This document shows positions 15,363-22,824 of a stretch of DNA of 64,000 bases, in pieces. Both the position numbers and the translations under genes were made by a program. A model generated the notes under the pieces. The model did no database searches. It worked only from the letters and a program-made list of their open reading frames with translations, and was not told the origin of the DNA. This DNA comes from Jiangella aurantiaca (lineage in GTDB: Bacteria; Actinomycetota; Actinomycetes; Jiangellales; Jiangellaceae), in assembly GCF_004349105.1 (NCBI RefSeq), contig NZ_SMLB01000002.1, forward strand, positions 223,958-287,957, read 5' to 3'. Every line of letters begins with the position of its first letter. The stretch's first letter is position 1.

Positions 15363-17903
15363 TCAGGCCGGTCCGTGTGCGGGGAGATCGCGCTGGTCGG
15401 ATATGGCCTGGAGCGCCTGTGTGGGTGACAGGCATTCGCCCTCGCGATGGGCGGCGTCGAAGCCGGCTGGGCCGAGCTGTCGTACGAGCGATCGGCGCAG
15501 GTCGTCGTCGGGTGGCTGGACGGGGCGCATGTGGGTGCTGGCCGAGTCGCGGGCGGTGTGGGCGGCGCCGAGGAGTACCGCGGCATGTCGCCGGCGGCCT
15601 TGATCGGCGAGGACGGCGGCGAGGCTCTCGAGCGCTCTCACGAGGACGAATGACTGGCCGGCCAGCGTGATGGCGCCGATGCTCGCGGCAAGGTGCTGCT
15701 CCGCGGAGCCGAGGTCGCCGCGCTCGTAGGCCCGCTCGCCGAGCACGTACAGCGCTCGCCCGGTGCAGCGCTGGTCGCCGAGCCGGCGAAGCGTCGGCAG
15801 GCAGCCCGCCATCAGGTCTGTGGCGCGGTCGTGGTTGCCGCGGAGCCATTCGAGCTGCCCGAATCCCACGGTCGCGTGTGTCTCGTCGCCCTCGCTGCCG
15901 GCCGCTTCGGCCAGCGCCCGGCTCTCGGACAGCCACGCCTCCACCTCGTCGTCGGCGACGCCGGCATACATCGCGCGTTGCGCCATGATGAACAGCGCGT
16001 TCGCCGCATACATCTGGTCGCCCACGCTGCGGAACAACGCCACGCTCCGTCGTCCCCAGTCGATCGCCTCGGACAGGTCACGGGACGCCTGCGCGAGACC
16101 CTGCATGGTGAGCGCGGTCTCCCACGGGTGATGCTCACCGAAGAGGGCAAGCGCATCGTTCAACGCCGGCAGCACTCGCTCTGCCTGGACCCAGATCGCG
16201 CCCATCCCCACCGCGCGCGCAGCCCGCGCACGGGTGAGGTCGTCCAGGTCCACGGCGAGGTCGACGGCCTTGTCCGCCAGGTCGAACGCGGCTCGAGCGT
16301 CCGTGGGTTGCAAGAGCGCGCTTGCCGCGGCGACTCCAGCGACGACCTGACGGGTGGCGGGTGGGCGGCCCAGCGCCAGCGCGCGCTGAATCCACTCCTG
16401 AGCCTCGCGGCGCTGCCCGCTGACGTCCCAGAACCGCTCCAACGCGGCGATCCATCGCCAGGCGGACTCGATGTCGCCGTCGACGATGCGGCGGTCCAGT
16501 GCGGCACGCAGATTCGGCTGCTCGGTGGTCAAGCGGTCGAGCCAGGCGCGCTGCTCCATCGTCCGTAGCCACTGGGCCGCGTGTTCGGCAAACGCGAGGT
16601 AGTGGGAGGCGTGCCGTTGCCAGGTGCCGGCTTCGGCGCCGGACGCGGTCAAGCGTTCGGCCGCGTACAGCCGGATCGTCTCCAGTAGCCGGTAGCGGCG
16701 TCCATCGCGACCCACAGCGGTCACCAGAGACTTGTCGACCAACGCCGGTAGCAGCGTGATCACGGCCGCAGCACCGGGCGCGTCCGCCCAGCACACGGCC
16801 TCGACGGCCGCGTAGTCGAAGTCGGCGGGGAACACCCCGAGCCGGTCGAAGAGCGCCCGTTCGGCGTCGTCCAGCAGGTCGTAACTCCAGTCGATCGCGC
16901 CACGCAGCGTCTGCTGCCGCGGCAACGCGGTGCGGGAACCGGCGGAGAGCAGCTCGAAACGCTGGTCGAGATGCTCGACCAGATCGGCCGGGTCGAAGCT
17001 GCGCACGCGGGAGGCGGCCAGCTCGATCGCGAGGGGCAGCCCGTCGAGGCGCTGGCACAGCGCGGCGACGCTCGCGGCGTTGGCGTCGGTGAGCGTGAAG
17101 CCGGGTGCGGCCGTGGCGGCACGGTCGACGAACAGCCGCACGGCGTCGTAGGTACCGGCGGTGTCGGCCGAGGAGGCGGCCGGCGGGTCCGGTACCGGCA
17201 GGGGGTGCAACTGGTAACTCACCTCTCCGGGGACGCCGAGTGGTTCGCGGCTCGTGGCGATCACGCGCAGGAGGCTCCCAGCGGTCAGGAGGTCGGTGAC
17301 GATCTCGGCGGCCTCCGCGATGACGTGCTCGCAGTTGTCAACCACCAGCAGGCCACGCATCCCACCGGCCGTCTCGCGCAGGACGTCGCGCAGCGGCCAT
17401 CCGGGCTGCGGCACGACACCCAACGCTCGCGCCACCGTGTCGCCCACCAGTTCCGGCCCGACCGGCGCCAAGTCGGCGAGCCGCACACCGTCGGGCGCGG
17501 AAGCCGCCTGCTGTGAGGCGACATGAAGAGCGAGCCGGGTCTTGCCCACGCCGGCCGGCCCGATGAGTGTCACCAGTCGATGGGCGCCGCCAAGCACGGT
17601 GAGCTCGGCCAGTTCGTCCGCCCGCCCGACAAGACTGGTGAGCGGGGCGGGCAGCGTGATATCGAGGACGGCACTGCGGCGCAACTCCACACCGATCTCA
17701 CCGAGGGCCGCCCGGTCCGTGACACCGAACTTGCGCATGAGAGCGGCGATGTGGCTCTCCACGGTCCGCACCGAGATGTGGAGCCGCTCGGCGATCGCGC
17801 GGTTGCGGAGACGTTCGGACACCGCCGCCAGCACCTCGGCCTCACGCTCGGTGACACCGTTACGAGCCAGCTGCTCGGCGAGGCCGCCGTCGTGACCTGC
17901 CAT
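15363..17903 (-). CDS. LuxR-type ATPase regulator (N-terminal HTH, NB-ARC, TPR-like)
   Basis: 846 aa. The LuxR/GerE HTH is at the N-terminus (about 15-70: VTEREAEVLAAVSERL, then NRAIAERLHISVRTVESHIAAL). It is followed by an AfsR/NB-ARC-type ATPase with Walker A GPAGVGKT near 125 and Walker B LLVVDN, then a helical TPR-like C-terminal half. Unlike MalT/LAL proteins the HTH is first. It is divergent from the FAD monooxygenase operon with 166 bp between, so it most likely controls that operon in response to a ligand bound by the C-terminal domain. Similar divergent pairs are common in actinomycetes. Confidence 0.9.
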   Translation of the reverse strand: MAGHDGGLAEQLARNGVTEREAEVLAAVSERLRNRAIAERLHISVRTVESHIAALMRKFGVTDRAALGEIGVELRRSAVLDITLPAPLTSLVGRADELAELTVLGGAHRLVTLIGPAGVGKTRLALHVASQQAASAPDGVRLADLAPVGPELVGDTVARALGVVPQPGWPLRDVLRETAGGMRGLLVVDNCEHVIAEAAEIVTDLLTAGSLLRVIATSREPLGVPGEVSYQLHPLPVPDPPAASSADTAGTYDAVRLFVDRAATAAPGFTLTDANAASVAALCQRLDGLPLAIELAASRVRSFDPADLVEHLDQRFELLSAGSRTALPRQQTLRGAIDWSYDLLDDAERALFDRLGVFPADFDYAAVEAVCWADAPGAAAVITLLPALVDKSLVTAVGRDGRRYRLLETIRLYAAERLTASGAEAGTWQRHASHYLAFAEHAAQWLRTMEQRAWLDRLTTEQPNLRAALDRRIVDGDIESAWRWIAALERFWDVSGQRREAQEWIQRALALGRPPATRQVVAGVAAASALLQPTDARAAFDLADKAVDLAVDLDDLTRARAARAVGMGAIWVQAERVLPALNDALALFGEHHPWETALTMQGLAQASRDLSEAIDWGRRSVALFRSVGDQMYAANALFIMAQRAMYAGVADDEVEAWLSESRALAEAAGSEGDETHATVGFGQLEWLRGNHDRATDLMAGCLPTLRRLGDQRCTGRALYVLGERAYERGDLGSAEQHLAASIGAITLAGQSFVLVRALESLAAVLADQGRRRHAAVLLGAAHTARDSASTHMRPVQPPDDDLRRSLVRQLGPAGFDAAHREGECLSPTQALQAISDQRDLPAHGPA

Positions 17904-18069
17904 CTACGCATTGTGCGTCAGCTCGGCGTTCTCCGGTACTGACGCGGCGTCCGTGGAAAGACCCGTGGATCGCACGGATGAGTTCTCGCCCGGCACCTCA
18001 CAGGCTGGGGTGAGACGAGCCCGCGGCGGCCAGCAGCCGCCGACGGCGCCACCGAAGGGGACTCACCGC

Positions 18070-19263
18070 ATGCAGATCAACCGCCACCGCCACGACGTTG
18101 TCGTCGTCGGCGCGCGTGCCGCCGGTGCGGCCGTCGGGCTCCTGCTCGCCCGGCTCGGTCACGACGTGGTGGTCGTCGACCGCGCCGTCTTCCCGGCCGA
18201 CACGCTGTCGACGCATCAGCTCGCCCGAACGGGTGTGCTGGCGCTGCACCGGTGGGGTCTGCTCGACGAGGTACTGGCCACTGGTGCGCCGGCGATCCGC
18301 CAGGTCACCTTCACCGCTGACGGTGAAACCGTCACCCGACCCGTCAAGGACAAGGCGGGTGTGGACCTCCTGGTCGCACCCCGCCGCTACGTCCTGGACA
18401 CCCTCCTGGCCGACGCGGCGGTGGCCGCCGGTGCGCACGTGCGGCTCGGGGTGACCATCGACGGCGTGCGCCTGGACGCCTCGGGACACGCCATCGGGGT
18501 GTATGGGCACGACCGCGCCGGCGCTGCGGTCGAGATCGACGCACGGTTCGTGATCGGCGCGGACGGATTGGGGTCCGGGCTGGCGCGGTCGGTCGGTGCC
18601 CGCGTGGTCGAGCGCCGCGACCACGGCGGAGCGGCGCAGTACGCGTACTTCGACGGCCTGCCGTGGACCGGCATCGAGCTCGTGGCCGCCGACCGCGCGC
18701 TCGCCGGCGTCTTCCCGACCCACCACGGGCAGGCCTGTGTCTGGGTATGTACGCCCACGCTGGACGCCCGGGCCTCGCGCCGCCGGTCATCCACCCACGA
18801 GGACGCCTTCACCGCGCTGCTGAGCCGGGCCGCACCCGAGCTTGCGGGGCGACTTCGCGCTGGTCGCCGCACCTCGCCCGTGACCGGCATGCTCCGCATG
18901 CCCAACTTGGTCCGCCAGACCCACGGGCAAGGCTGGGCGCTCGTCGGAGACGCCGCCGTCCACCGGGACGCCGTCACTGGCTACGGACTGAGCGACGCCT
19001 ATCGGGACGCCGAACTGCTCGCCGCCGCCTTGCACGAGGCCCTGACCGAAAACACGGACGAGCAGTGTGCGCTGGCCGGCTACCAGGCAGAACGCGACCG
19101 CGTCTTCCGCGACGTCTTCGAACTGACCTGCGCGCTGGCCGCCTACCCGCCGGTGCCTGAGTTCGTCGAGCTGCAGAAACAGCTCGGCCAGGCCATCGAC
19201 ACCCAATCGGCCGACCTGGCCGCCCGACCACTTCCCGGCGAGCGCCAGCTCACCTGGGTCTGA
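18070..19263 (+). CDS. FAD-dependent monooxygenase (PHBH / geranylgeranyl-reductase-like fold)
   Basis: 397 aa from ATG 18070, preceded by GAAGGGGA; the frame is open further upstream but without RBS. N-terminal VVVVGARAAGAAVGLLLARLG is the dinucleotide fold, slightly degenerate (GARAAG for GxGxxG). VVVDRAVFPADTLSTH ends the second strand. ADGLGSGLAR is the DG motif, and LVGDAAVHRDAVTGYG is the GD motif binding the FAD ribityl. It would hydroxylate or epoxidise an unknown substrate, or reduce double bonds. First gene of an operon with the OsmC protein 72 bp downstream. Confidence 0.88.
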   Translation: MQINRHRHDVVVVGARAAGAAVGLLLARLGHDVVVVDRAVFPADTLSTHQLARTGVLALHRWGLLDEVLATGAPAIRQVTFTADGETVTRPVKDKAGVDLLVAPRRYVLDTLLADAAVAAGAHVRLGVTIDGVRLDASGHAIGVYGHDRAGAAVEIDARFVIGADGLGSGLARSVGARVVERRDHGGAAQYAYFDGLPWTGIELVAADRALAGVFPTHHGQACVWVCTPTLDARASRRRSSTHEDAFTALLSRAAPELAGRLRAGRRTSPVTGMLRMPNLVRQTHGQGWALVGDAAVHRDAVTGYGLSDAYRDAELLAAALHEALTENTDEQCALAGYQAERDRVFRDVFELTCALAAYPPVPEFVELQKQLGQAIDTQSADLAARPLPGERQLTWV

Positions 19264-19335
19264 GCCGCTCGCCGCCCAGGCGAGCGACATCCGCACCGCG
19301 CGGCCGCGTGGTGCCCGATCGAAGGAGAACCAGCC

Positions 19336-19905
19336 ATGACGACCGACGTCAACGACTCCGTCCGCAACGGAGTGGACACCGCCGCCCTGTTCGCCACGCT
19401 CGACGCCCTCAAGGCCGCGCCCGCGGCGGCCGCGTTCCAGTTCAGGGCCGAGAACCAATGGGTCTCGGGCACGCACAGCCGGGGCACGATCACCGGGTTC
19501 TTCGGCGCCGGCGAGGAGCAGACGCACGAGCGCGTCTTCCGGTTCGACGCCGACCACCCCGCCGTACTCGTCGGACGCGACCACGGACCCACCCCAGTGG
19601 AGTTCGTCCTGCACGCGCTCGCGTCCTGTCTCACCGCCGGGCTGGCCAACATCGCCGCCGCCCGCGGGATTCAGCTGACGGAGGTCCGATCCACGGTGTC
19701 CGGTGACATCGACCTCAACGGCATCCTCGGGCTCGACCCGACCGTCCGGAACGGCTACCAGCGGATCGTCGTCCGCTTCACCGTCAAGGGCGACGCGCCC
19801 GCCGCGAAGCTGCGCGAACTCGTCGAGCAGTCCCGCGCCCGATCCGCCGTCTACGACGTCCTCACCGGCCAGGTCCCGGTCGACATCGAGATCGGCACCG
19901 ACTAG
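19336..19905 (+). CDS. OsmC-family protein
   Basis: 189 aa; ATG 19336 with AAGGAGA 7 nt upstream. The OsmC core is visible: HGPTPVEFVLHALASCLTAG with the N-terminal redox Cys, then the helix ANIAAARGIQL and the C-terminal VVRFTVKGDAP through LTGQVPVDIEI. Only one Cys is present; the second (resolving) Cys of OsmC/Ohr peroxidases is replaced in SRARSAVYDVL. Peroxide reduction would need an external thiol. It sits between a flavin monooxygenase and a 63-aa gene, suggesting a detoxification or oxidative-metabolism operon. Confidence 0.9.
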   Translation: MTTDVNDSVRNGVDTAALFATLDALKAAPAAAAFQFRAENQWVSGTHSRGTITGFFGAGEEQTHERVFRFDADHPAVLVGRDHGPTPVEFVLHALASCLTAGLANIAAARGIQLTEVRSTVSGDIDLNGILGLDPTVRNGYQRIVVRFTVKGDAPAAKLRELVEQSRARSAVYDVLTGQVPVDIEIGTD

Positions 19906-19978
19906 CCCCAACCGGCCGCGGTCCCGGCTGACCTCCCGGGCACCGCATCGAACAGCGCACCACCCGGAAGAAGGAATC

Positions 19979-20170
19979 ATGGACACTCTGTACGCGGTGA
20001 CCACGCAGCATGACCTGATGGTCCGGCAGTCCGACACACCGGAGCGGCGCCATCTCGCTGCCGCACTCGCGGCCCGCACACCGTGGCGCCGCCGGCTCAT
20101 GCGGCGCCTGCGGCTGCTCGCCACCCAGCCGGCCAGCAGCCTTCCGGCACCGGCGCCGGAACGACCCTGA
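19979..20170 (+). CDS. Small basic protein, 63 aa
   Basis: ATG 19979 with GAAGAAGGA immediately upstream. Product begins MDTLYAVTTQHDLMVRQ and has a basic middle (RTPWRRRLMRRLRLL) that could associate with membrane or nucleic acid; Pro/Ala-rich end. Third gene of the operon after the OsmC gene. No recognised family. Confidence 0.55.
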   Translation: MDTLYAVTTQHDLMVRQSDTPERRHLAAALAARTPWRRRLMRRLRLLATQPASSLPAPAPERP

Positions 20171-20174
20171 CGCC

Positions 20175-20423
20175 CGCCTCGATCAGGTCGTCAGCCGAGA
20201 CCAGCGGCAGGCCGGTCAGCGTCACCAGGTGCCGGAGCACGGCCTCGCGGTAACCGGGCACCGTCGTGATCTGGGTGCCGATGGCCGTGCCAGCCGGGTT
20301 CACCTCGTGCAGCAGCCGGCGCGAGTCCTCCAGTCGAGGCAGCTCCTCGCGCATGGTCGCCGCCCACCCGGCGAACTCCTGCCCGACCGTCATCGGCACG
20401 GCGTCCTCCGTCGGGTAGCCGTT
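20175..20423 (-). pseudogene. Aspartate ammonia-lyase / class II fumarase fragment
   Basis: About 83 residues clearly related to the middle of aspartase: EDAVPMTVGQEFAGWA, then REELPRLEDSRRLLHEVN, AIGTQITTVPGY and HLVTLTGLPLVSADDLIEA. A complete enzyme is about 470 aa and no other part is nearby, so this is an internal remnant. It abuts the 63-aa gene on one side and the integrase scar on the other, so it was probably cut by integration or excision events. Confidence 0.8.
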
Positions 20424-20488
20424 CCCGCACCTGGAACGGCGCCCGAGAATCGATCTTCGGCGATAATGCACGATGCTCGCTCATCGCT

Positions 20489-20697
20489 GTGCGGCCCTAC
20501 GACCTTCGCAACGCGGCTGTCTCGAACGCGGCTCAACTCCGGCGTCCCGCCCACCAGAGTGGCAGGGTGGGCGGGGCACTCCGTGGACGTCCCCCTGAAG
20601 ATCTACGCCAACTGCGTCGACGGCGACGACGATGTGTACCGCGCCAGGATCGACGCCGTGCTGAGCCGGGCCGGCGAGCCGCCAGACTTGGGCGCGC
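20489..20697 (+). pseudogene. Tyrosine recombinase/integrase C-terminal remnant, frameshifted
   Basis: The box II arm RPYDLRNAAVS (catalytic Arg) reads in one frame. An extra base then shifts to a second frame giving LNSGVPPTRVAGWAGHS (catalytic HxxR-like region) and VDVPLKIYANCVDGDDD. This is the end of an AICE/phage-type integrase of actinomycetes. The upstream two-thirds is absent. It is followed within 160 bp by a hairpin and a tRNA 3' fragment, the classic order at an integrated element's attachment site. A related remnant is at 44396-44689. Confidence 0.82.
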
Positions 20698-20754
20698 ATT
20701 TGGCGAGAAGGCCCGTAGAGAGCCGCCCAGGGCCGCAGACGGCCGGGCAGACAG

Positions 20755-20795
20755 AAGCGCCCCTCACCGTGCGTTTCCGCCGGCGAGGGGCGCTT
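20755..20795. repeat. Hairpin downstream of integrase remnant
   Basis: Perfect 11-bp arms AAGCGCCCCTC (20755-20765) and GAGGGGCGCTT (20785-20795), 19-nt loop. Probably the integrase terminator. The preceding 41 bp (20713-20753) closely match 57709-57749, which also precede a hairpin. Confidence 0.7.
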
Positions 20796-20800
20796 ACCTG

Positions 20801-20825
20801 TAGCCCCGACGGGATTCGAACCCGC
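20801..20825 (-). other. tRNA 3'-end fragment (T arm plus acceptor strand), likely att site
   Basis: Read on the minus strand: T stem-loop GCGGGTTCGAATCCCGT followed by acceptor strand CGGGGCT and A. No matching 5' acceptor (AGCCCCG) or anticodon arm can be folded upstream, so this is only the tRNA 3' end. Integrative elements carry such a tRNA 3' piece in the att site to restore the tRNA on integration. Its presence beside an integrase remnant marks an old integration. Confidence 0.7.
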
Positions 20826-21180
20826 GCTACCGCCTTGAGAGAGCGCCATGGCGGCCGCGTTCCAACCGCGCCTGACCTGGTACAACACGCAGTTGGCGCA
20901 AGGGCGCTACGAAACTTGGACACGTATTCGCCACGAGCCCGCCGTAGACGGCCGAAGCTTGTCGCCGACGGCCGCGCGACGATGGCTTGGGTGGGCGCCG
21001 CCCGTGAACGTCGCGCTCGACGGTCCGTGGCGGCGCGACCGCTGCCGGGTCGAACTTCACGACGCGACAGTGCACGCACCTGTTGTCTATTTGACAGGCG
21101 CCACCCCGACTGGGGACGAGCACCACGCTCGCCCCAGCCAGGGTTCAGGTAGCGGTGGCCGGTTCGCGTGCGGCGAAGCG
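20826..21180. other. Non-coding element remnant
   Basis: 355 bp with no convincing gene. It contains ACTTGG and CACGTATT (20914-20928) and a downstream CCGTAG-like word, a pattern repeated at 57684-57714. It is therefore likely part of the degraded element. Confidence 0.4.
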
Positions 21181-22824
21181 TCAGCGCAGGACCCAGCCGG
21201 AGAAGTCCGCGGTAAAGGCACCGTCGACGAGGTCGACAACGCTGATCCCCGCGAAGGCCCCGGTGAACCGCAGGCTCGGGCCGAAGTCGTCGGATAGTTC
21301 GCTGACGTCGACATCCGGTCCGACCTGAGCCCACAGCCCGTCGCTGCCCACCGACCCCAGGCGGGCCGCGGCGCCCTCGATCTGCGCACGGATGCGAACC
21401 GGTCCGTCGGCGAGGTCCACCGTCGCCAGGACGCGCGCGCCCTCCGGGTGCCCGTGGACGAGCACCAGCACGCGGCGGCCCCGGTCCCCCGCCCACTGCT
21501 GGCCCGCCTGTGGCTCGCCCTCTGGCTCCGCCCACGTCACGTGGAGCTGGTAGTAGGAGGCTGTGTTGTACCAGAGCACCAGCCCGGCGGATTGGGTGAA
21601 TGTCCGGGGCTCGGCCTCGACGGTCACCTCGACCTCGGCTTGGTGCTCGGTCAGTCGCCGGGCGAGCAGCGACTGCTGCCACAGCGACTCCGCGGACATC
21701 CGGCCGCGCAGCCGGACCCACCCCGGCCGTGCCACCGTGTCCAACCAGTCCCCCGGCGGCTCGCGCAGCGTCGACCACGGCCACGCGGGTACGACGTCGA
21801 GGCCGGCCGGGGCATCGGTGCGGTCGTTTCGACGAGCACCCGCGCTGACGCGCTCGCCGACGTCGGGCACCTCGACCTCGGTGGCCGGGTGCCAGCCGCC
21901 CTGGGCGAGCCGCGGCCAGCCGTTGGCCCAGACCACCCGCTGCACCGCCGTCTCGCGGCCGAGGGTGTTGCGCGGCCCGGCGGGGGTCTGCAGCGGCCGG
22001 GACGCGAGGTGCGTCAGGTACCACTCGCCCGACGGCGCCTGGACCAGCTCGCCGTGCCCGGCCTTCTGCAGCGGAACCGCCGGGTCGTCCCTCGAGGTGA
22101 GCAGCGGGACGTCGTCCACCTCGTAGGGCCCGGTCAGGGAGCGGCTCCGGGCCACGAGCACGCCGTGCTCGACGCCGGTCCCGCCCTCGGCGAGCAGGAG
22201 GTAGAACCAGCCGTCCTTGACGGTGATCTTGGGCCCTTCGACGAGCTCGTCGCGCTGGAGCAGCAGGCGGGTGGGACCCGCTTGCACGCGGCCTACGTCG
22301 GGCACCCCGCCGGCCGACGGGACGTCGAGCTCGGTGAGCACGACACCGTCGAACCGCCGACCGCCGACCCGCGAGTCGTTCTGCAGGTTGAGCAGGTAGT
22401 GCCGTCCCTCATGGTGCAGCAGGGACGGGTCGAAGCCGTGGCCGGGCAGGCGTACGGGCTCCGACCACGGACCTCCGGCGTCGGCGGCGGTGCAGAGATA
22501 GGTCTCCAAGTCGAAGTGCCGGGTACCGAGCGAGCGGACTATCGAGTACACGACCCAGAACACGCCGTCGGAGTGGCTCAGGGCGGGCGCCCAGATCCCG
22601 CCCGAGTCGGGCACCCCCAGCAGCGACCGGCCGGGGGCAGCGCTATCGACTGCCCCGGCCGGCTCCCAGTCCGCGAGATCCCGCGAACGGTACAGCGGGA
22701 TGGTCGGGAACCACTCGAACGAGCTGGTCGCGAGGTAATACCATTCGCCCACGCGGATCACCGACGGGTCAGGGGCGAAGCCGCGCACCACCGGGTTGAC
22801 CGCCGTACGCGTCGCGCCGCTCAT
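21181..22824 (-). CDS. GH43 glycosidase (beta-xylosidase/alpha-arabinofuranosidase type) with C-terminal beta-sandwich
   Basis: 547 aa from ATG 22824 (ATGA overlap with the GH36 gene). Five-blade propeller catalytic domain about 1-330 with Asp19 in FAPDPSVI (base), Asp132 in GFDPSLL and Glu196 in LVEGPKI (acid). The C-terminal domain (about 360-547, LWYNTASYYQLHV and similar) is the GH43 C2/DUF1349-like beta-sandwich of subfamilies that act on xylan or arabinoxylan. No signal peptide, hence cytoplasmic hydrolysis of imported oligosaccharides. Last gene of a three-glycosidase operon. The exact sugar preference is uncertain. Confidence 0.9.
   Translation of the reverse strand: MSGATRTAVNPVVRGFAPDPSVIRVGEWYYLATSSFEWFPTIPLYRSRDLADWEPAGAVDSAAPGRSLLGVPDSGGIWAPALSHSDGVFWVVYSIVRSLGTRHFDLETYLCTAADAGGPWSEPVRLPGHGFDPSLLHHEGRHYLLNLQNDSRVGGRRFDGVVLTELDVPSAGGVPDVGRVQAGPTRLLLQRDELVEGPKITVKDGWFYLLLAEGGTGVEHGVLVARSRSLTGPYEVDDVPLLTSRDDPAVPLQKAGHGELVQAPSGEWYLTHLASRPLQTPAGPRNTLGRETAVQRVVWANGWPRLAQGGWHPATEVEVPDVGERVSAGARRNDRTDAPAGLDVVPAWPWSTLREPPGDWLDTVARPGWVRLRGRMSAESLWQQSLLARRLTEHQAEVEVTVEAEPRTFTQSAGLVLWYNTASYYQLHVTWAEPEGEPQAGQQWAGDRGRRVLVLVHGHPEGARVLATVDLADGPVRIRAQIEGAAARLGSVGSDGLWAQVGPDVDVSELSDDFGPSLRFTGAFAGISVVDLVDGAFTADFSGWVLR

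Noticed and set aside
20848..21297. Plus-strand open frame over the element remnant
   Set aside because: It extends antisense into the GH43 gene and has no family similarity or RBS.
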